The position numbers and the translations under genes were made by a program. The notes beneath the pieces were generated by a model. That model did not search any database, had not been told where the DNA came from, and was given only the letters and a program-made list of their open reading frames with translations. Shown here one piece after another: positions 1-10,122 of a DNA stretch of 64,000 nucleotides. How positions within the stretch are numbered: position 1 is the stretch's first letter; each line of letters starts with the position of its first letter. The DNA comes from Ursus arctos. Taxonomy: Eukaryota; Chordata; Mammalia; Carnivora; Ursidae. Where the stretch lies: contig NW_026622841.1 of the NCBI RefSeq assembly GCF_023065955.2, forward strand, positions 19,527,501 through 19,591,500. The letters run 5' to 3'.

Positions 1-119
1 ACTTCCAGTTAGTTCTGATAAAATCAGTGAAGGCCCTTGGCTTTTGAAATCTCAGTTGTACTTTGCTTTGTCTAGGCTACTGTTGCATGATTATTGTTTT
101 TAAAACAAAAGTATATAAG

Positions 120-930
120 TTCACCTTTTTTAGCGTAGAGTTCTGTAAGTTTTGACAAATGGTTACAGTCATGGAACCACCATCATCATCAAGATATAGA
201 ACAGTTATGGGGCACCTGGGTGGCTGAGTCAGTTAAGCATCTGCCTTCAGCTTGGGTCATGATCTCAGGGTCCTGGGATCAAGCCTCACGTCAGGCTCCC
301 TGTTCAATGAGGAGTCTGCTTCTCCCTCTCACTTTTCCCTCCGCTCCCCTGCCCCTGCTCATGGGCTCGCTGTCTCTCTCAAATAAATAAATAAATTCTT
401 TAAAAAAAGACATAGAGCAGTTATGTTATCCCCTCCCTAAAAAAATTCCCCTGTGTCCCCTTTGTAGTTAATCCGTCCCCCACTCCCAGTCCCCAGGTAA
501 CCACTGATCTGTTTTCTGTGCCCATAATCTCGAATTTTCTAAATCTCATCCAAGTAGAACTACAGTATGTAGCCTTTTGGATTTGGCTGTTTTCGGTCAG
601 GAACAGCTTTGGAGATTCACCCACAGTGTGTGGGTCAGTACTTCATTCTTCTTATTGCTGAGTAGGAGTCACCTGTGGATGAATATTTTGATTTTTTCCA
701 GTGTTTGGCAATGAGAGACATTTGTGATGTGTGGAACATAGACCTTCATTTCACTTGGGTAAATACCTAGAAGTGGGATTGCTGGGTTGTACAGTGAGTG
801 CTTAACTTTATAGGGAATGGACTTAGAGTTGTCCAACGTGACTGCCCACTTTGCATTCCCATCAGCCTCAGACCGGAGTTCCAGCTTCTCCAAATCCTCA
901 TCCACACTTGCTATCGTCCGTCTTTTACCT
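120..930 (-). repeat. Old L1 (L1M-type) 3' fragment
   Basis: The + strand reads like the reverse complement of an old L1 3' region. Recognisable phrases are 'gggattgctgggttgta', the 'ttgcattcccatcagc' block near 855 and 'ctccaaatcctcatccac' near 890. A translation of the - strand at 669-905 contains NPAIPLLGIYP, a decayed form of the L1 ORF2 C-terminal motif [13 protein letters not shown] Can-SINE at 210-406 interrupts it. The subfamily cannot be assigned by eye. Confidence 0.65.
210..406 (+). mobile_element. Can-SINE (tRNA-Lys-derived SINE)
   Basis: The element has the head 'gggcacctgggtggctgag', the internal 'tcatgatctcagggtcctgg', a CT-rich middle and an AAATAAATAAAT/A-rich tail. It is flanked by an imperfect 19-bp target-site duplication at 191-209 and 407-425 with two mismatches. 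It is inserted in the older L1 fragment. Confidence 0.9.
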
Positions 931-1240
931 CCTTTACTGGATGAGTTTTTTAAATGAAGTAAATCATGTTGGAGCTAACATATTCCAGGATGAGTTTAGG
1001 AAGCTAAAGATATTTTGTAGATTCCTGAACGTTTTATTCTTAAAATATTTTATAAAGTCACAAGAGAAATTTTCCAAAAGGGTACCTTCCTCTTAAATGT
1101 TGCAAAAGACTATAAGATACATGTCATTGACATAGGCTTCTTTTCGTGTTCTCTTCACTGACAAATCCCAGGTGGTTTTTGAGTTGATTGTTAACTGAGT
1201 TCAAAAACAGGAGGAATAGTTGACTGATGGGGTAGTGACT

Positions 1241-1260
1241 GGGGGTGGGGGTGGGGGTGG
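1241..1260 (+). other. G-quadruplex-type G-tract
   Basis: Three runs of five G separated by single T, followed by GG and another GGGG at about 1268. It satisfies the usual four-tract pattern. It lies upstream of the CCDC68 start codon and no gene or promoter is evident beside it. Confidence 0.6.
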
Positions 1261-1394
1261 ATAGTGTGGGGACAGCTGGGCTTAGGCTTTGACACTTCCC
1301 AATGATGCCCTATAATCAAATGTTCTCAATGGGCTGTGGATGTCAATATGATTATTTAGAATTCTTTGTGCATGATGGGTCAGACCCTTCAAGA

Positions 1395-1545
1395 AGCACT
1401 CCTTATGCACTGTCCCGTTTAATCCTCATGTAACTGTGACAAATTCAACAGTTGCATCTGAAATTTTCAGTTGGGGAAGCTGAAGCCTAGGAAGTTTGGA
1501 AACTGTTCCGCAGCCACCCAGCGAGTGGGAAGTAGAACAGTCTTG
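1395..1545 (-). repeat. MIR-type SINE remnant
   Basis: The sequence resembles a decayed MIR in reverse orientation: 'tttaatcctcatgtaactgt', then 'ggggaagctgaagcctagga', then 'gcagccacccagcgagtggga'. Boundaries are approximate. Confidence 0.5.
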
Positions 1546-1577
1546 TGGGCAGTACCGACCAAGTCCAAAGCCGCCAT

Positions 1578-1713
1578 TTTTTAAAAAATTTTTTGTATTA
1601 TATCATGTTAGTCACCATACAGTACATCCCTGGTTTTTGATGTCAAGTTCGATGATTCATTAGTTGCGTATAACACCCAGTGCACCATGCAATACGTGCC
1701 CTCCCCACCATTT
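1578..1713 (-). repeat. L1 3' UTR fragment
   Basis: The block from 'tgttagtcaccatacagta' to 'caatacgtgccctcc' is nearly identical to the 3' UTR of the truncated L1 at 22720-22834. This is a very short 5'-truncated L1 insertion, with its A-rich 3' end represented by the T-rich stretch at 1578-1595. Confidence 0.75.
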
Positions 1714-1917
1714 TTAAGCCATGAAGCCATATTGCCTCTGTCCGTGGAGTAAATGTATTGGGACGAAAACATCTCCTCGTGCTCCTGAGGGACACACGGG
1801 GCACTCGCAGCAGGAGTCACTTGACTGTTACCCAGTGACCTGGCTACAAAACTAGCTCAGGCCCAAGAAAGTAGGCTGAGAAATCCACTCATAGGGCCGC
1901 AGAAGGCGAGGTAACGA

Positions 1918-2115
1918 GCTGGAAAGAGCCAGCCGACTCAGGCTTGAGATTCACGGCCGTCACGAGCTAGCGGTTTTGCTTCATCTTGCTCAGCCACATT
2001 TCCTCATCTGTAAAGTGGGAACAATAACACCGACCTCTCAGGGTGTATGTGAGGATTATTAAAGGAAGCAAACCCTAGCCTGTATGCAGTAGGCGCTCAG
2101 CAGACTCTGGTCCCT
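1918..2115 (+). repeat. MIR SINE remnant
   Basis: The MIR core is recognisable in 'catttcctcatctgtaaagt', followed by a decayed form of 'acctcatagggttgtgaggatta' and 'gcagtaggcgctcag' near 2086. Confidence 0.7.
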
Positions 2116-2869
2116 TCTCCCCAGTGTTCCCCTAGACGGGAATAGAGTCATGTGATTTGTTCCTTTTTGCAGTATAGTTGCTATACTGGGCACTGGGTGA
2201 AATCTTCAGCTGTTTTCAAAATTTCAAATTATGCCAATGAACAATGAAGATGGTTTCTTTCATTACAAAGACCCTTGGATCTAAGGTCAGTCTCTCTGGG
2301 TTCAGGTGGAGAGGTCAGTTGATGACCTTGAAAAACTGGTATCACTGTTTTATGAGTTGGTTGCACTTTACATACGTACGTGGGTGGATTTAGATATAGC
2401 TGTAGATATATAGATAACAGGTGTAGTGGTACGGTATGTTAAAATGATTAATTTTGACAATACATGGAAAATGGTTTTTTAGTAAATGGCACAGTGTTTG
2501 TCAATCCCACTTATTTGTATATTGTGTGTGCCAATATTTCAATCCTTTCTGCAAAATGAAATAGCTTTTCTTTCCTAAGAGCTTTCTATGGCATTGGCTA
2601 TGATGTAAATATCTGTATATAAATGAGTATTGAAAATGAATAAAATTAATTCTACTTAAAAAAGCTTAGATTATTACTTGAAAACAATGTCATTATTACT
2701 GGAGCTGAGGGTTAACGTGCATGTCTTCTGATACAGTGGGCGTCGTTTTCAGGTGAAATGCACAGTCACCTGAGATTTAGCCAGCTGACACTGGATGTCA
2801 CCATTGTGCTGTGTAATGTAGCAGCAGAACAGGTGTGCTATTTAATATTCAAGACACGGTCAGTCTCTT

Positions 2870-3760
2870 CAAGAGTTGGGAGATATGTCAGCGTTCTTTC
2901 CCTCGTATAACCTAATTACCAAGTTTCACTTTTCTTGCAACTTACTTTTTCAGCTTCCAATATCTAAGCCTTCTAGAGGAGTGACCAAGAATGGTGATGA
3001 AACAGGATTCAATATTGTTAGCTCAGAACTCAGAAGCGGTGCTACCACCAGTCAGGGCTCTTGGTTGCAAACCAGTCAGTTAAGTTCATTGACTCTGGAG
3101 AACTTCAGTTGAAAAGGAATTTCCTGGCTTGGAAATGGGAGAATCCAGTGTGCTGGTACCTCAGCAAAGATCAGGCTGTCATAAGAGTAGGAGAGAGTCC
3201 TGGCATTGCCACTGGTCACTAGATGCCACCCCTGGTGTTCCTGCCATCTGGACACAAGTCACTGCTCTGTGCCAGACTCCTTCCCTTCCCAGAATTATCT
3301 GGGTTTTCACTGCCTCCAGCTTCAGCGAGCCCCAGGGCCAATCCCTTACTGGCATTTCCAGACGGGAGCACCTAGTTGGCGGAGTCTAGGTGTGAGAACT
3401 GTGCCCTCGCCCCAGGCAATGAGGAAGAACAAGTAGGGGACTTTCCTGCAAAGACTCATACGGGTGGGGATCCCCCGTATCTGGGAAGGAGCCCACACAC
3501 CATGCATCCACCTTCGTGCTTTCCAGTTCACACCCCCAGAAGTGAGTTGAGAATACTGCTATGCAGTCAACTGAAATTATTGTCCCTTCTGTGCACTGAC
3601 CTGGAGTTGCATATTCCTTGTGGCAGCTGACAGCATCCCCCACTTTGCCACACCCTGCCTTCCCTTCAGCCTTGAGGGGGCCGTAGCAGCCAAGGCTAGA
3701 CCTGTTCTAAGTAGCTAAGGAGACACCTCCTTAGGCACCGGAAGTCTTAGCAAGTTTCGG
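2870..3760. other. Unassigned GC-richer stretch, no gene supported
   Basis: This stretch has short overlapping open frames on both strands (60-86 codons). None has splice signals, a recognisable family or codon bias. The openness follows from higher GC content. A degraded LTR is possible but I could not match one. It ends in an A-run at 3768-3777. Confidence 0.3.
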
Positions 3761-3879
3761 TCTATTAAAAAAAAAAAATCCCTGGGACATTAAAAGAGAA
3801 AGAAAAAGAAATGGTAGGCTACACTGTGTACCTTATTGCTCTTAGAGCACTAGTCTAAGCAAATTCCAGCCTCTTCTCT

Positions 3880-4215
3880 TGCCGCCCCCTTTGCCTAGAA
3901 CCCTCTTGTCCCAGGTGGCCACACAGCATCACCTCCTTTCATTCCAGTCTTTTGCTTAAATGCCACCTCTTCAGATTGGCCTTCCCTCGTCACCCATCCA
4001 GAACAGCACCTCGTTGTATTCTGTTACCCTTTCTACTTTTCTTCCTCATGCTTGTCCCCACCTCTCATTACGTTCCCTGTGTATTCACTGTTTGGTGGAA
4101 CGTCTGTCTCCCCTCTGAACTGAAAGTCCCACGAAGGCTGGGTATCTGGCACACCACTGTGGTCACAGCACCTCACACAGCTGTCTTCAGTAAATATTTG
4201 ATCTATGGATGAATC
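3880..4215 (+). repeat. L2 LINE 3' end
   Basis: The hallmark L2 3' sequence is present: 'cttaaatgccacctcttcag', 'ttggccttccctcgtcaccc', 'ctgaactgaaagtcccacga', and 'cagtaaatatttgat' followed by 'ggatgaatc'. The order matches the L2 3' terminal region in the + direction. Confidence 0.75.
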
Positions 4216-4279
4216 AACCAAAGGTTAAATAAAGGAAGAAAATACCTTTGTTGGAAGCTCTAGAATATAAACAGTGCCT

Positions 4280-4735
4280 GTATTCATTTCCTAGGATTGC
4301 TGAAACGAAGTACCACCGACTAAGTGGCTTAAACATAGTAATTGCTTGTCTCACAGTCTGGAGGCCGGAAGTCCAAGGTCAAGGTGTTGGCAGGGTTGGG
4401 TTTTTCTGAGGCTGTGAGGAAGGCTCTGTTTCATGCTTCTCCTCCAGCTTCTGGTGGTTTGCCTGCCATTCTGGGTGTTCCTTGGCAGGTACACATGTCA
4501 CCTTGATCTCCACCTTCGGCTCTACATGGCATTCTCCTGTGTGCATCTGTGTCCGAATTTTTATAAAAACACCAATCATATTGGATTAGGGGACCAGCCT
4601 ACTCCAGTGTGACTTCATCTTACCTAATTACATCTGCAATGGTCCTGATTCCTAAGAAGATCACATTCGGAGATCCTGGGGCGGTTAGAACTTCAGCATA
4701 TGAATGGGGAGGGAGCAAAATTCAACTCCGTAACA
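4280..4735 (+). repeat. MLT1-family solo LTR (ERVL-MaLR)
   Basis: Recognised from 'tatt(c)atttcctaggattgctg', 'gtggcttaaacatagtaatt', 'ctcacagtctggaggccgga', 'cttctggtggtttgcctgcc', 'tattggattaggggacc' and the end 'attcaactccgtaacag'. This is a solo LTR of an ancient non-infectious retrotransposon. No internal coding sequence is seen. Confidence 0.8.
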
Positions 4736-5189
4736 GTGCCTCGTATGTGTTTATTGTATAATGGATAAGCCATTCCTATGTCATTAAACAGAGAAGTAGG
4801 TTTAGTTACATTATCCTGGGTGCCCAATGATGTGTTGAGTTATTGCACAGACTACAAATAATGTGTATGAATTGCTTTGTAAATTGGAAACTATTCATTA
4901 GACGTTAGCATAATCAGTTGAGGATGTTGATGAATTATTGATGTGTTATTGAGAAAGAACCAATCCCGTGAATTTGCTAGTCTTAAAATACCAGAAGCAG
5001 ATTTTCCTTTATAACCTAGCTGGGTCTGCAGACTGTTTAAAATATTACCTGGTTCTTCTCTACTACTCAGACTGCTTATCAGCAATAATTGTGGATAATG
5101 GATTCATATTTTATTTACTCATTTGACAAACACATACAAATCACTTATTATATGCTATGCACTGTTTTAGGTGCTGGGAAAAGGTTAAC

Positions 5190-5385
5190 TTGCAAACAAC
5201 CCCATGTTGTTTATTATTTCTATCATTATTAATTATTAATCTTATCTAAATTTTACTGATAAGGGAACTGAGGCACAGAGAGGTTAAGAAACTTGCCCAA
5301 GTTTCTGAGTGGCAGTTCCTGAGTGGCAGAGTCAGGCCATGAAACTAGGCAGTCTGCCTCCAAACCTTTTCACTGTAGAATGTTC
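5190..5385 (-). repeat. MIR SINE remnant
   Basis: Contains 'gaactgaggcacagagaggt', 'taagaaacttgcccaag' and 'ggcagagtcaggccatgaaa', the reverse-oriented MIR core and tail. A short internal duplication of 'ctgagtggcag' is present at 5305-5330. Confidence 0.75.
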
Positions 5386-6009
5386 TTTCTTCACAGAAAG
5401 TCGCATGGAAAAATTCAGTGTGTGACAGAACAAAGCAGAACTGCTTTGGTTTAAGTTAAGATGGCAAAGCCCTGTCTACTTAGCACCTCCCCTTCCCCTT
5501 GGGAGCCCTGTGTGCAGAGCCCTGATCTAGGAAATAACACCTCTTGGCGTGATGCCACTTATAAGCTGTCTTCAATCCACTCTAGCGTAAAACAAATACA
5601 ATTCTTTTCTCACTTTAATTAACTGATTGTGTTCTATTTTGAAAATTTTATCTGCCTAATCTACTTCTGGCAGAAATAAAATGCTAAGATGGATTTTCCC
5701 CAGGAAGGTAACGCCATATGGCAATTTGGACTTTGCTGGCTTAAGTTCCCCTTGGGTTTCTTTGTACAAATCAAGGACTGTGATCACAAAAATTTTCTGA
5801 ATCAAAGAGAAATGGAATTTGATTTTGTTTGAATAGAGTTGGATATAAACTTTGCAACCAGATTGGCCTAAACCACCCCCTCTGTTATAGGCTGTGTGTC
5901 TTCTGTGGTTATTAATAATATTAAATAATAAGAGCGACAATATTAACTGTTACTGTCCATCAAGTGCCTGCTATAACCAACGAACTAAAAACAAAAAACA
6001 AAAAACCTT

Positions 6010-6110
6010 CAATTTTACAACTCTAGGTGTTTTATCCCTATTTTACAGATATGGGTAAGTTGAGGCTAAACTTTTATGTGACTAGTTTAAGATGGCCCAA
6101 CCAGTGAGAA
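6010..6110 (-). repeat. Possible MIR remnant
   Basis: 'ccctattttacagatatggg' and 'taagttgaggctaaac' resemble the reverse MIR core. The rest is too decayed to delimit. Confidence 0.45.
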
Positions 6111-6490
6111 GAGGTACGATGTTTTGAGAAATATCGGTGATTAAGGAGCAGAATTCCTGATATTAAGAATAAAAGGCACAGAAAAGAATATGCTTAGGAT
6201 ATATAACGTGGGGCCCGAGGTGATTTTCAAATTATGAAAGACTGTGAGAATGCATTTGGGATCCATTCTGAAGAGTGATTCATTCCTAGGCTGAAACGCC
6301 TCTTATCATTTGTTAATGTACACGGTGTGTAACATACTAAAAAGAAAGAAAAGGTATGCAAATCAATCAAATGAGACCATAGATCTGGGGGGATTGAACT
6401 GGAGAACAAAACAGAACTCAGACCAAATTGATTGTTCTCCTCACCTTTTTTCCCTACAGACCTGCTCCCACCCTCTGCCACACCCTAACC

Positions 6491-6839
6491 CAGGGGTCAG
6501 CAAACTTCTGTAAAGGACCAAGATAGTAAATATTTGAGACATTGCTTGCCACATATTTTCTCTGCCGCCACCACACAACTCTGCTGTTATAAAGCAAAAC
6601 CAGCATAGACAGTATGTACATGAATGGCTGTGGTTATTGTAGAGTAAACCTTCACGTATGAACACTCAATTTGAACTTCATATAATTTTCATGTAGTACT
6701 TGTTTTGATTTTTGTTTTGTGTGTGCGTGTGTGCGCATTCATGTCGGGCCATTAAAAAACGTTAGAACCGTTGTTAGTTCGTAGGCGGTGTAAATAGGTG
6801 GGAAGCCAGATTGGGCAACCGTGGTTTGCTGACCACCAC
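6491..6839 (+). mobile_element. hAT-Charlie non-autonomous DNA transposon (MER20/MER33-like)
   Basis: The left end 'caggggtcagcaaactt' and the right end 'gtttgctgaccacc' are inverted repeats of each other. 'tctgtaaaggaccaagatag' and 'agtaaatatttgagac' follow the left end, as in MER20-like elements. It encodes no transposase. The 8-bp target duplication is no longer readable. Confidence 0.75.
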
Positions 6840-7439
6840 TCAAGCTTGACCATCCCCTTCTGGTTTTCAAGCACATCGCTTATTGTCTCTACGGGTGTTT
6901 CTTTTATTTCAGACTGCACTTAAATGCTGTTTTGGACCAGGTACTTCATCCTGGAAGAGACTTCAGAGGACCAAGTACCAGAGGTGATCGCACCCACATT
7001 CTGCAAAAGCAGCCTTGCTGACTTGCAGCTGCCAGATCGACTGCAGGCGAAACAAAGAGAAGCCATTGTGGCTGTCTAAGAGGATTTATAATAAAATGGA
7101 AAATTCTTGGCATACTCTGTCAATTTCATTGAAGATTAAAGGATAAATGCAGGGCTTAGACTTATCCCAGTAGCTATCTAGTTTTAAAGTGATGCTAGCA
7201 AATAATGAAAATTCTTTGTGTGTTTTTCCAGCATAGGTCATTGCTAAATTTTAATTATTTTTGTTGTTTTTATCTCACTAGGGAAGCCAGCCTTAATGTG
7301 AGAGAAACACCCTTGAACTTGTCATCCAAAAGACAAAGGCTCGAGGTTCAGCTCTGTTCGTTTTATGGTGACCTTGGTTAAGTTATCACCCACGGGAGTC
7401 TTGGCTTCCTTATCAGTAAGATGAGATGAATAATCCTAC

Positions 7440-9560
7440 CTCACAGGGCTTTTCATTTTCTTTGATTTTTTTTAGTTCTTTACTATTTATTAGGGAAATT
7501 GCAAACAGAAACAAAATAGAAGAGCCTAGTGAACCCCATGTGCCCTTGACCCGCTTCAACGATTCCCTGCATTTTGCCAGAATTCTTTCATTTTTACCCC
7601 ACCCCATTTTTTTCTCTCTGCTAGAGCATTCTACAGCAATTCCAAAAGTAATATTTCAGTATGTATGACTAACGGAAAAGATCTTTCTAAAGAATATCAT
7701 AATTCTAATATCATACCTAGCGAAATTACAATGACTCTTTCATATCATTTGTTAGCCAGGCAGACTTAGTTTCCCCGGCTGTCTCAACAATGTCTTTATA
7801 TAACTGGTTTACTGGAATCAAGAGCCAAAGAAGATTCATATATTGCATTTGGTCATGTTTCTTAAGACTCTTCCTTTATGGCAATTTTTCCTTCTCTTCT
7901 TCCCGTCTTTCTTCCTGTAATTTGGGGAAGGAACTAGTTATTTGTCCCATAAGATGTCCCATAATTTGGGTCTGGCCGATTGCATCCTTCACTCTTGTAG
8001 ACTCATTGAACACGTTTCCTCTTGTTCCAGTACTTACTGTCCTTAGGTACGGAGGCTTGATGAGATTCAAGTTCACTTCTTTTTTTTTTTTTAAAGCATA
8101 CTCTGTAGGTGATGCTTTCTACTTGTGATTGTACCACATCTAGAGGCGAAATGTTTGGGTGTCTCTTTCCACTAATGTCAAGATTGATTAGTGAGGTTCC
8201 CCAGGTTAGTGCATTCTTCATCAACCGCTCACCTAGTGATTTTAGCACTGGTTGGTGTCTGTTGTTCAGATCCGTTCTTCATTAAGAGGTTGCAAAATGC
8301 AGGTCTTCTAATTCTCTCAATCCACTTGGATTTATTAGCAGGAATTCTTTAGAAAAAAAAATCAACTATTTGGTTACCATGAAATATAGTTCATAGAAGC
8401 AAGGCAAGATAAATGCTTGTTGGTGACTCTTCACTCCCTCTTTTGAGCTGATGTTAGTATAATGGCGGCCTCTCTCCATTGAGATGGGTGATGATGGTTG
8501 CTGTTGGTGGTGGTTTTTCTCCTTCACCATGATTTCAGGAATTTCAGAATCCTTTATATTTCTCAATCCTTCACAGTCATTTCTCTATCAGGTTGGCTTT
8601 TGTGTCTTATTTGAGTAGTATTTGATCACTTTTTGCCTTCCGGTAGAACAAGGTATCTCGAGCTTACCTTGTACATTTCTTGTCCCAGACTTAAATCACT
8701 CAAAAGGTCATGGTTTCTTTTTAGTAGAAAATGGTAATACTGAGACTGCAGTCTGGACACGAGGAGTGTTAATTGCTTATATTTCTAAATTTTTGAGTGG
8801 CTAGACCTAGAATATACATTTTTAAAGGAAGATAAATCATTATTTTCCACTCATCATTTCAGTTTGGATTGTAAGGTTTTTACAGAACATTTTTTACTCT
8901 AATTGTAGGGGCTTTTTCTTTTATGCTCAGAATCTTGGTTCTTAATGAGGTTAAGACAACGACTTTGTGGCTTTATTCTACATCCAGTGTTTCTGTGGGT
9001 GAGTGCGCATAGACATATTCTAGTTTCCAAGTAGCAACACCAATATTTCCACTAACAGTGTTATTAGTGAGTATAGTTTAAAATTGTTTTGCAATTCTTT
9101 TTGCTCCTAGGGCATCGCAAACCTGGGATAAATAGTCCCTGGCATGTGCTTTAAAGTCACTTCAAATAATTCTTGTGGATATGTCACCAACTTGATATGC
9201 ATTTGTTTTATTTATTTCTTTTCGAAGGATTTCATTTTTTTCTTTTTAAGTTAGTTTTACTTTATAATTAGGTAAAATAATTACGCTGTTCAGTGTCAAA
9301 ACTTAGATCTCAGATTTTCTATTCACCTCTCCCATCTTTTAGAAATTATGATACTGTAGATGCTTTATATATCCTTTTCTGCACCATTTTTTTTTTATTG
9401 AATAATGCATCCTAGAGAAGACCCCATAGCAGTAGATGATTCAACCAGTCCTCTTTTTGTGGGTATTTTGGCTTTTCCCAAGATTTTCCTATTACAAATA
9501 ATTCTCCAGTAGATGACCTTTATAGGCTATTGAGAGATAAAGTATACATGAATATATGTA
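7440..9560 (-). repeat. Old L1 (L1M-type) 3' sequence, fragmented
   Basis: Diagnostic decayed L1 3' phrases occur through the block: 'gcattttgccagaattc', 'tcaacaatgtctttatataa', 'ttgcatttggtcatgtttct', 'aagatgtcccataatttggg' and 'caatccacttggatttatta'. The segment from about 9200 to 9560 has 'ttgaataatgcatcctagag' and similar phrases. It may be more than one fragment. Poly-T at 8081-8092 could mark an internal boundary. Confidence 0.55.
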
Positions 9561-9991
9561 GATGTGCATACAAGTGATATATACATATGATTTTGTTATA
9601 ATATATTGTTTTTGTCCCATAGTCATTTATTAAGCACTTATGATGTGTTAGAATATAAACAGGAATAAGATGTGGTCGGTCTCTGGTCTTTAGGTTTTAT
9701 AGTCCAATATGAGGTGAAGTAAAAAAAAAAACATTTTACATTTTTCCTACATTTTTCCTTCTCAGATAATTTGATTTTTATGCTTCTAATCAATGAATGC
9801 TTCAGCTGGTGCTGTTTTTATATTAAATTAATTCCCGGATTTATGGATATATACACATAACAATAATTTATAAAATCTTCTACTGTATTTCATTACCGTG
9901 CTAATACAGAACTTCTTTTACTTAGTTTATGAGCGATATTACCATATCATTAAAGACGTTAGTTTTGTCTAACCAATTTATGTTACCCTAG

Positions 9992-10122
9992 AGCCAGAAT
10001 TCACAATGACAACAGTCACAGGGACCACGGAGGTCCCCCCAAGGGATAAAAGGGAAGATAATTCTGCCTTGTATGAGTCCACATCAGCTCACGTTATTGA
10101 AGAAACCGAATATGTGAAAAAG
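9992..10122 (+). CDS. CCDC68: CCDC68 coding exon 1 (start codon exon)
   Basis: An acceptor 'gttaccctag' ends at 9991. The exon begins with about 14 bases of 5' UTR and the ATG is at 10006-10008 in the context 'ttcacaatgac'. It codes for residues 1-39, ending ETEYVKK, and is followed by donor GTATGC at 10123. Because an acceptor precedes the ATG, at least one non-coding exon must lie upstream. The segment is Thr-rich and is not coiled coil. Confidence 0.92.

Larger units (their letters stand above)
1..9991 (+). other. CCDC68: Non-coding 5' region or 5' introns of CCDC68
   Basis: No coding exon can be supported before the ATG at 10006. The region is mainly old interspersed repeats, listed separately. 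No clear similarity to a known element was seen in 1-120, 930-1390, 2130-2870, 4740-5180, 5400-6000, 6110-6490 and 6990-7430. The stretch 2870-3760 is GC-richer and also unassigned. The human gene has non-coding 5' exons, so part of this may be 5' introns. No CpG-island promoter is visible, so the promoter probably lies upstream of the window. Confidence 0.5.

Noticed and set aside
4280..4735. Intact endogenous retrovirus
   Set aside because: Only a decayed MLT1 solo LTR is present, with no internal genes.
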